The notes under the pieces were generated by a model. It searched no databases and had not been told where the DNA came from. It was given only the letters and a program-made list of their open reading frames with translations. Positions 56,428 to 64,000 of a stretch of DNA of 64,000 nucleotides are shown in pieces; within the stretch, counting starts at the first letter, position 1; every line of letters begins with the position of its first letter. The translations under genes were made by a program, and so were the position numbers. The DNA is taken from positions 62,001 to 126,000 of the forward strand of contig JAMQCK010000024.1 of assembly GCA_024196135.1 (NCBI GenBank), read 5' to 3'. The DNA is from Pleurotus ostreatus/Saccharomyces cerevisiae fusant (Eukaryota > Opisthokonta).

Positions 56428-57112
56428 GCGAGCGAAGGCGTCTAGCCGAGTTTGCCATGCTTCGTCGCCTTCCTGCCCTTCACTTGCCTCTCATTCCCGG
56501 ATCCACCCGCGACATCGTCCTAGTACCGCTGCTTCATAGAGCATATTCTGTATTCCCTGCACCACTGACGATTCTGCATACGCTTTGTCCTCATCAAAGT
56601 CATCTACGTGTTACGCCTTATCCTCCTTCACAAATCCACTTACGTGCTTTCATGTCTGCTCATGGACTGTTACTTTCTGTCATGGACTCCTGTCATGATA
56701 CTCTATTCTATGGCCCGTAGCAGTACGTACCATCATACCGACAAAGCATGTTACGCGACACACAACAACAGTAGGTAGATTTTTTGCATTCCAATCGATA
56801 CAGCCAGAAAAGCATGTTTCCATGCTACTCAGCATGTTGTGTTCTGTTGTTCATCGAACGTCTGCCCTGGGAAAGAGACTGGTGGACTGAAGCTGGGATT
56901 GTTGACCTTTGTTGTGTGGCCATAAGATGCCAAATTGGGCGCGAAGATGAATGCTGGGCAGGAGCGTAGCCAGACGTCGTCCTCAACACCTGATAGTACG
57001 GAGCGGAGTAGATAGTCTACAGAATAGTTATACAATAGGGCTCGTCGCTGCAGCAAAGAGAGCTGCAGTGCTTGCTATGGTGTACATTTTGTTTGGATCG
57101 ACATGGCTGCTC
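56428..57112. other. Convergent intergenic region
   Basis: About 690 bases between RCC1 and DOHH stops. AT-richer, with no coding pattern, repeat or RNA gene seen. Confidence 0.45.
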
Positions 57113-58527
57113 TCATGCGCCGACAGTCCCGAAAGACTCAACAGAGCCTCCACCGAGGCCGTCCGCGTACTGGAACTCGTTCGAATTCTCGTACTGCAAA
57201 CAATAATCAGCATCCTCCTCAACCACACAAGCCACATGAAACGAAGTCAAAAAACCACTTACCTCCCACATATCAATCGCCACCTGACAGCTCTCCCTCA
57301 CCACCCTTGGGCAATCCTCCCTCTTCATCCACTCCTTCAGATGCGGCAGCACCTCCGGCGTCGCGATCCCGCCGAGCGCCTCCGCGGCCTCGTGCCGCAC
57401 CATCTCGGACTCAGCGGGGTCGGTGAGGACCTTGAGGAGCGCGGGGACGGAGTGGGGGGAGAGGAGCTGGCCGAAGACGAAGGCGATTTCGTGTCTGGAG
57501 AGGGGTTAGTGGGGAGGGGTGAGGAGGGGAGAGAGGGGGGAAGAGGAGGAGTAGGAGGGAAGGGGAATAGGGAGGGGGGAAAGGGAGGGGGAAGGAAGAC
57601 GCACTTGAACAGCGCACTATCATCATTCAACCCATCGGCGAGCGCGTCGACGGCAGGCGCCGTGCCGATATTTCGCAACGCGAACATGGCGCGGTAGCGC
57701 TCGAAGAGGGAGAGGTTTTTGTCGAGCAGCTGGGCGCGGAGTTTGGCGATGTTGGATTCGGAGGCGTCCTCTGGTTTTGGCGGGCCGCGCAGTAAGCCAG
57801 AGGTGGGTGGCGCGGGGTCGATGGACATGTACATTCTGTATAGTACGAAAAGGATAAAGTCAGCGCATGAAAGATAGTGAGGGAGTGAACGAGCAGCGCA
57901 CGGGATCTCCTCCGGGTCCTTCTGCGCCTGCTGGGCCTTGCGACCCTCCTCGGACGCGTCCCACTCTATGCGAGCGATCGCGATCTCGCATGTCTCGCGC
58001 ACTGCTCGGTTCTCGTCCTTGAGAAACTCTCTCAACACGGGAAGACTTGCGGAAGCAGAGATCGCGCCCATCGCCTCTGCGGCCTGATTGAAGGGAGTGG
58101 AGGCGATCAGTACTCGGTGCGTATGGGGAGGGCGGTGGCGCACGCACTTCATGGCGAACCATCGGGTCCTGATTCCTATCCCGGAGGACGGCTTCGAGGA
58201 CGGGTAGGGCTTTGGGGCTCTTGATTTGTCCGAGGCAGTATGCGAGTTCATGCTTGAGGAGGGCAGAGTCGTCCGCGAAGCCTAGTATGCAGTGATCGGG
58301 GGGAACGTGATCGAGGGGAAGGGGAAGAAGTTGTCGGTAGAACGAGAATAGGTTGGGAGTTGCTACGCACCCTTGGAGATGATGTCGATGGCCTTCTGGC
58401 TCTTGAGCGCCTTCAAGGTGAAGAGTGCACGGAAGCGATTGTGGAGGAGCACCTCGCCGGAGGTGTTCAACAGCGTCTCCTCCAAACTCTTCAGCTCGGC
58501 AGGCGATGGGCGCTCGGGTGCGGCCAT
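57113..58527 (-). CDS. LIA1: Deoxyhypusine hydroxylase
   Basis: HEAT-repeat di-iron enzyme that hydroxylates deoxyhypusine in eIF5A, the last step of hypusine formation. Six exons (58527-58371, 58281-58148, 58083-57902, 57835-57605, 57494-57263, 57193-57113) give 338 residues. All four iron-ligand His-Glu pairs are present: [33 protein letters not shown] and [23 protein letters not shown] and the N-terminal [12 protein letters not shown] are also typical. The ATG at 58527 starts [20 protein letters not shown], a standard N-terminus. The fourth intron (57495-57604) is largely a homopyrimidine tract on the coding strand. Highly conserved housekeeping gene. Confidence 0.95.
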
Positions 58528-60260
58528 TGTATGTTCGAAGGAGTTGTGGAAGTGCCGAGGTTTGGGAAGATCAGGTATTCCGTATAGTGATCGACTGAGC
58601 GAGCGGGGAAGATGGCGGCCGGAGGTAAAGACGAATGCGGAAGGTCCCATTGTTCTTAAATTTTAGCGCCCAGCGCCTTGAACCCGACCTCGATCTGCTC
58701 GAGACCAACATCGTTCTTCGAGGCGTCTCTCGGCTGCGTTTCGCAATGACGAGCGACTGCGAATAATAGCTAACCGAAACAGGCGACGAGCATCTGGAAT
58801 TACAATGGATCGTGGCCCCATTCAGCCCAGTTCTCTCCGGACCGGTCGACATTCGCGTCGATCTCCTTCATTCCCCGTTTCCCGTGGAGCACCGTGGGGC
58901 TCCTCTCTATGTGCCACACGACCAGCTGTGTAGGATCCGACTGCCTTATCGCCCCTGTTGTCTCCTTTTCTTCAACTTCAATTTCTGGGCAGCTACTTCC
59001 CCGAAGCAGCTGTGCTGAAGAATCTACATCCTCCAAGTACTCCTTCCCTCCGCACCACCCACAGAAGGGTTTCCGCTGCTGCAAAGACATGAAATGCAGG
59101 CTATCTCCACATCTCCAGTGTTCACACTGACGCTCTGTGCTCTTGCTTCTGCGCGGCTCCCGTTTTATGCGCGTTTTCTAGCAAGCTTATTGCTGGCGAC
59201 TATGCGTGTATGAAGGCATGCATACCCGAGCTGTTACAGCCAGCAATTACCCAATTTTCGGTGCTTCAGCTCTTCCTCTGAGACGGACACGATCAGCAAT
59301 GCGAGGTTAATTTACAGATGAGTGCGAGCCACGGCTTATCAGCTGCTGAAGGAGCGCTGGAGGTGCGATATACTGCCATCTCCTTCTCAACCCACAGTCT
59401 TATGTTCATCTTCAGCACGCCAGCAGCGTCATCTACTCGACACGCGCACCGACTCTCATCTGCGTGAGCATCAGCATGCTGACCCGTGCGGTCGAACTCA
59501 GGCCGAAGTTCAAGATGAACCTCCCAGGCCGTGACCGCGGATAAGGCTTGGCATCGCTGACGGAGGAGGTCCAGAGCCGCCAGGCACCTTCATTTTTCCG
59601 TCGTCGTCGTTGGCAAACGCGCAACGGAACTGTGTACTGTCCCTGGCAACCATAATGAACGCGTCCTTCCGAGCTCAATGAACATGCCTGACTGCTCGTT
59701 CTTTGCCTATTCTTTCTCGGAGAGCCTCCTCTGCCTTGTCGACGAGTCCACCGGATACGCAGCATGAGCTAGCTATGAGAACCACTTCTACCACGCTGGC
59801 TCCCTCCCCCTCGGAAAATTCGACCTCCTCTGCACATGCAAGTCCATCCCGCCGCGCCGGACTTTTCCCATGACCGCGCCATCCCAGGATCAGCTGCATC
59901 TTCACCACCGCGGTCGAAGGGAGTTCGGCGGCCTCGGCCCAAGCCCGTCGCGATGCGGACGGGCTTTGGCGATCATAAACGGCATCGACAGCTCCTGTCG
60001 AGCGAGGTATAAAGCTGGGCTCGGACAGACTCACCGACTTCATCACCAGATCCCTTTCCTCCTCTCCCTTTCATCAGCCGCGTCTCCTTACTCGACCGCG
60101 TCTCTTTATCTCTCCGGCGTCTCTTCATTGAACACGTCTGACTCTTGACTCCATAGTCCCTTCACACTCGCGTCTGAGGTCGCACTTTCGTTCCTACCTG
60201 CCTTTCTTTACCGTCCTAGCGACTTTGAAACCTTTGCATCTTCCTTGCACTCGCAACAAG
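58528..60260. other. Long intergenic region with pectate lyase promoter
   Basis: About 1.7 kb between divergent genes. Short frames on both strands (for example 58800-59090 minus and 59675-60046 minus) show no family motif. The last 250 bases hold a TATA box and a C/T-rich leader of the pectate lyase mRNA. Confidence 0.45.
60008..60013 (+). promoter_or_regulatory. TATA box of the pectate lyase gene
   Basis: TATAAA followed by a C/T-rich stretch (60040-60130), 248 bases before the ATG. This is common layout for strongly expressed secreted enzymes in fungi. Confidence 0.55.
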
Positions 60261-61394
60261 ATGAAGTTCTCTGCTGTCTTCACACTCGCGGCGCTCATTG
60301 CGTCCCCCATCGTCTCGGTGAGTATCTGCATTGTGTGTAGGGCAGGGATATTCTGACATTTTCATCAGGCGCTTCCCGTCCAGACTCCCGCTCGCCGTAA
60401 TGTCATCATGAGGCGCGCGGCAGTTAGCGATGTTCCCGACGTCGGCTTCGCTGCTCAGGCGGGGTAAGGCGACCTGCCATTGCTCTCAAGTCCCTCGCTC
60501 ATTTGCTATAGCACAACCGGCGGCTCCGGCGGTACCACCACCACCGTCACCTCCCTCGAGGAGTTCACCGCCGCTGTCAAGGGCGACGACCCCAAGGTCG
60601 TCATCATCGACGGCACCATTACCGGCTCCGAGGTCGTCAAGGTCGGCTCGAACACCTCCGTGCTCGGCAAGGCGGGCTCCCTCCTCGACGGCGTTGGCCT
60701 GCGCGCGTACAAGGTCGACAACGTCATCTTCCGGAACATCAAGATCCAGAAGGTGCTCGCGGAGGCGGGCGACGCGATCGGCGTGCAGGAGGCGAGCAAG
60801 GTGTGGGTCGACCACTGCGACCTGAGCTCGGATAGGGACCACGACAAGGACTTTTACGACGGTCTGTTGGATGTGACGCACGGCTCGACGGGAGTGACGC
60901 TGTCGAACAACTACCTCCACGACCACTGGAAGGCGTCGCTCGTCGGCCACTCCGACAACAACGGCGATGAGGACAAGGGTAAGCCTATCTCATTCCCATC
61001 AACCTACTTCGAGACTGACCATCTCCCTCCAGCCCTCCAGGTCACCTACGCCAACAACTTCTTCGAGAACCTCAACTCCCGCGGCCCCTCCTTCCGCTTC
61101 GGCACCGGCCACATCTTCAACAACTACTACTCCGGCGTCAGCGACGGCATTAACACCCGCGACGGCGCCCAGCTCCTCGTCGAGAACAACGTCTTCGTCT
61201 CCTCCAAGAAGGCGCTCTACTCCACCGACGAGGGCTTCGCCGTCGCCAAGGGCAACGACTTTGGCGACTCGGAGAACACCGCGCCCGAGGGCACGCTCTC
61301 GTCCGTCGACTACGAGTACACGCTGCTCGACACGACCGAGGTCGCCTCGTCCGTGCAGTCCTCCGCGGGCCAGACGCTCGACTTCAGCGCGTAG
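60261..61394 (+). CDS. Secreted pectate lyase, polysaccharide lyase family 1
   Basis: Cleaves polygalacturonate by Ca2+-dependent beta-elimination outside the cell. Four exons (60261-60317, 60369-60463, 60512-60978, 61033-61394) give 326 residues. The signal peptide is MKFSAVFTLAALIASPIVSA, and a short pro-like segment with ARR and MRR follows. The parallel beta-helix core shows NTSVLGKAGSLLDGVGLRAY, VIFRNIKIQKVL, the calcium-site block VWVDHCDLSSDRDHDKDFYD, DVTHGSTGVTLSNNYLHDHW and the catalytic Arg in SRGPSFRFG. There is no cellulose-binding module. The coding exons are very GC-rich at third positions with strong codon bias, fitting high expression. Confidence 0.95.
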
Positions 61395-61852
61395 ATGGAG
61401 AGGGTGGGCGTGTAGCCTGCCCTCGCTGGTCGGGAGTGGGCGTTGAAAAGGGAAAACTTGCTTGTGTCTGCGCTGTATTTTGCTACTGGGAATTGCATGC
61501 ATCTGGAATCTGAATAGTTGCTGTGGAGTCAATCTGTATGACTGAGAATAGGAGGTCCATGAGAGGCTTTCAGTCGGACGGTCTCTTCTCTGCCATAGTC
61601 GAGGTCCCGGTCACGGTTAGAGGATGTCTGTGCGTCAATGAGACGCCGTCACGGCTCCGCCAATGTTATAGCCACCCAGACCAGCACTTGCACAGAACTC
61701 GTGATTCAGTTATCGTGCGCTGTTCGTACACTGACCAGCGAAGCGTCAGGGCTCAGAGTCAGCAGTCACAAGCCCGAAGCACAGATTTCCGATATGCCCT
61801 GCATTATATCCAGATAAATAACTGAAGCATCAGGCCCCAATCAGTACAACAT
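61395..61852. other. Convergent 3' flanks
   Basis: About 460 bases between pectate lyase and the next stop codon. No signal recognised. Confidence 0.45.
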
Positions 61853-63986
61853 CTAGTACGTTTCCCAGAAGACGTCCGGTAACACCGTGCGCATAACTAG
61901 ACACGTCAGCCCTCATTGCCAACATTCGCTTGCAATGCTCTCACCTTCCCAATGATGCCCGCCTTGCTCTTCCTGAAGCTTCCCAAGTGGGTTGTGCGCA
62001 TCTGTCAGGATGTACTTCGCTTGCTCGTCCGCGTCGGCTTCCAAGTAACCAAGGTTGACCTCCCTTTGCTCAATTCTGGAGAGGATCTTGCGCCGCATGA
62101 ATGAGCCGAGGTAGTCTTCGCTTGTTGCGTTGCGGAAGGCAAGGGGTTCGTCGGCAGAGGTGCAGAAGAACACCTGCCGGGACTCGTCAATCAAAACAAG
62201 GCAAGCGGAGGGTAAAAGGATGTCTACCATGTTAAGGAACTCAGTCTTATACTGGTCCTCGGTCATTGAGCGGTCCATGTCGTGGAAGGCTCGACACTGC
62301 TTGAACTGCGATAGCAGGGTGAAGTACACTAGCCTCGTCGCCTCCGAGTCCACGATGCCGACGAAATTCTGATGACCAAACGTTAGCAATGAGATGCATA
62401 TAACGCAATCGCGGTAAAATCTTACCAGTACAAATTTGCCCTCCGGCGTCATGATGCTCTTAACTTGCTGCAAAAATTCTACTGTATACAGATGCTGTGG
62501 CACACCGCCCCCGCTGAAGCAGTCATGTACAACGAAGTCGAAGAGTTCCGTGGAGGTGCTATCGCCAAATGCGTCCTTGGGCTTTTGCTGCGCCGCGCGT
62601 CGCTCAATCCAGGCCCGCGCGTCTTCGAGGAAGACGTGGTCCTTGCCGGGATCGGGAAGACCGAAGTAGGTGCGCGCAGCGCGGTATACTTCAGGGTCAA
62701 TCTCGATGATAGTTGTTGAGACTCCATGACGCAAGAAAGCAGTCGTAGACATGCCAATACCAAGGCCACTGGAAAGGACGTCAGGGGCAGACGTCCGTGA
62801 ATCGGGTTGAGCTACCTACATGACGAGCGCGCTCGGCGTATCCGTCCCCAGGTCGAGCAGCCGGACGGCCTCTTGTACATTGAAGGTGGCGTATATAGAA
62901 TCACCGAGGGGCGCGCCGAAGGAGTCCCTCAGTGGTGGTGCGCCGTCGAGAGTGTAAACGTAGGATCCAACATATACACCACCGAGGAGGGAATGCGATG
63001 CGCGCAGGTATCTGACGTCCTGGATGGCGCCGGCCGAGGCTTGATCCTCCGGCAGCGCAAGGGCTTCACCAACGACAATCAGCCCCGTGTCTGACTGCAC
63101 CGACGAATGAATGCGGAGGGGATACTCGGGGTGGGTGTACGGCTTCTCAAGAGGATGGGGAAGCACAGGGGACCGCAAGATAGGGAACAACACGCGAGCG
63201 CCAGCGAATAGCACCACCAGAGATACAAGCTTCAGGAAGAACGGAGGCGGTGGTGCTTGCTTCTTCTTGTTCCCCTTTGCCTTGACCTGACCTTCCGCGG
63301 CCCTCTGAATGGCCTCGTAGTCAAACGTGGAGGTAATGTTGCGGATAGCCGCCGCAGCTACGGCGATGGAGATGAACTGGCAAAGCCTGTATTAACCACC
63401 GATAGACGAAACGGGGAACTGGAATATGTACGATTTTGCTCTCGGACGTGTGACGGAGGTATGACCATTGCTCCCAAGAGTCGTGAAGGCCAACGACAGC
63501 CGCATATGACACCGCAGACACGACGATACGCCGGGTAATATTGTTCAGTGAGTATTGCGGAGCCTTGTCGGAGGACTAGGGACACGTCAGTGGTTTGCGA
63601 GCGAGAAGAGTACTGCAACGCACCACTGCTTGCATGATCGCGGAGGCCAGTACCAGGATCAAAGGGTTGAGGACCGCCATATGCGACATGTGAGGTGCAG
63701 CCACTGGGTCCTTCTTCCACCGCGCAAGCCAGACTGGCACGTAGTACGTCGCCTTCGGTGCAATCCCGTACACGAGCACGATGTAATTCAGCCATGCCCG
63801 ACTTGTCATCTTCCAAGGTTGCAAGCTTGCGGCCAAGAGGCCGCCAATGACGGCCTGGTTAAGCGCCGCTGTTGTTGGGCCATACGCGAAGATCGGGGTG
63901 AGCGCGCGCTCGTAGAGGAAGACAACGAGCGATAACGTGACGATGCCGCTTGCGGCTAGTATCAGTTTGAAAGGACTGACGCCCAT
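61853..63986 (-). CDS. Membrane-anchored spermidine/spermine-synthase-like protein
   Basis: The ATG at 63986 opens MGVSPFKLILAASGIVTLSL. Four or five hydrophobic helices follow in about 300 residues, with a Lys-rich loop (QVKAKGNKKKQAPPPPFF). The C-terminal part is a polyamine-synthase Rossmann fold. It has LVIGLGIGMSTTAFL (motif I, formed across a splice at 62770-62820), TIIEIDPEVYRAARTYFG (acidic ribose-binding strand) and FDFVVHDCFSGGGVPQHLYT, where HDCFSGG replaces the usual catalytic-Asp strand. A last short exon ends VLPDVFWETY with TAG at 61853-61855. The membrane part and the altered active strand argue against ordinary cytosolic spermidine synthase. Fungal proteins of this shape have no settled function. 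Confidence 0.85.
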
Positions 63987-64000
63987 GGTGGGCGCGCCGG

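Noticed and set aside
58800..59090. Minus-strand 96-codon frame near DOHH
   Set aside because: Contains FCGWCGG but nothing else; no splice or start support.
60486..61532. Two antisense frames over the pectate lyase
   Set aside because: Strong codon bias of the lyase keeps the other strand open; no family likeness.

Overview
The window is nuclear DNA from a filamentous basidiomycete, most likely an Agaricomycete. Most genes are cut by several introns of about 45-70 bases with GT...AG ends and a CTNAC/CTAAC branch site. Genes are packed on both strands, and the exon models I summed base by base (PSF2, haspin, FAL1, SF3B6, DID2, VPS60, SVP26, RCC1, DOHH, ALDH, one P450, the phosphatase, the dioxygenase, the pectate lyase, BTB, zinc finger, serine acetyltransferase and one orphan) all close in frame. 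Nothing prokaryotic (operons, CRISPR) and no recognisable transposon was found.

Layout. 1-20 kb: vacuolar TRP channel YVC1 (cut by the left edge), haspin kinase head to head with GINS subunit PSF2, a coiled-coil/Gln-rich protein, a CX5R phosphatase, an intron-bearing tRNA-Leu(AAG), P450-1, then SVP26 head to head with ESCRT-III DID2/CHMP1, and a Ser/Arg-rich orphan. 21-38 kb: a mitochondrial-type serine O-acetyltransferase, a single-pass membrane protein, a synaptojanin-type Sac1/5-phosphatase, splicing factor SF3A3 head to head with eIF4A-III (FAL1), a gene-poor 3-kb gap, splicing factor SF3B6, and an intronless orphan. 39-47 kb: aldehyde dehydrogenase, ESCRT-III VPS60/CHMP5, and two tandem P450s related to P450-1. 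47-64 kb: a BTB protein, a C2H2 factor, a 2OG-Fe(II) dioxygenase, RCC1, deoxyhypusine hydroxylase, a secreted pectate lyase and a membrane-anchored spermidine-synthase-like protein.

The genes are mainly housekeeping: chromatin and mitosis (haspin, PSF2, RCC1), splicing (SF3A3, FAL1, SF3B6), endosomal membrane traffic (DID2, VPS60, SVP26, synaptojanin) and translation (DOHH, tRNA-Leu). Accessory genes typical of wood- or litter-decay fungi are interspersed: three P450s, an ALDH, a dioxygenase and a pectate lyase.

The most interesting signals are an exact histone-H3-tail ARTKQ motif beside a cohesin-type YGKR motif at the haspin N-terminus; a tRNA intron carrying an inverted near-copy of the tRNA's own T-arm; a 13-base composite promoter element shared by the SVP26/DID2 and RCC1 promoters; a 17-base element at the same distance from both tandem P450 starts; and two GC-AG introns. 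I did not find a self-contained, undescribed multi-gene system.
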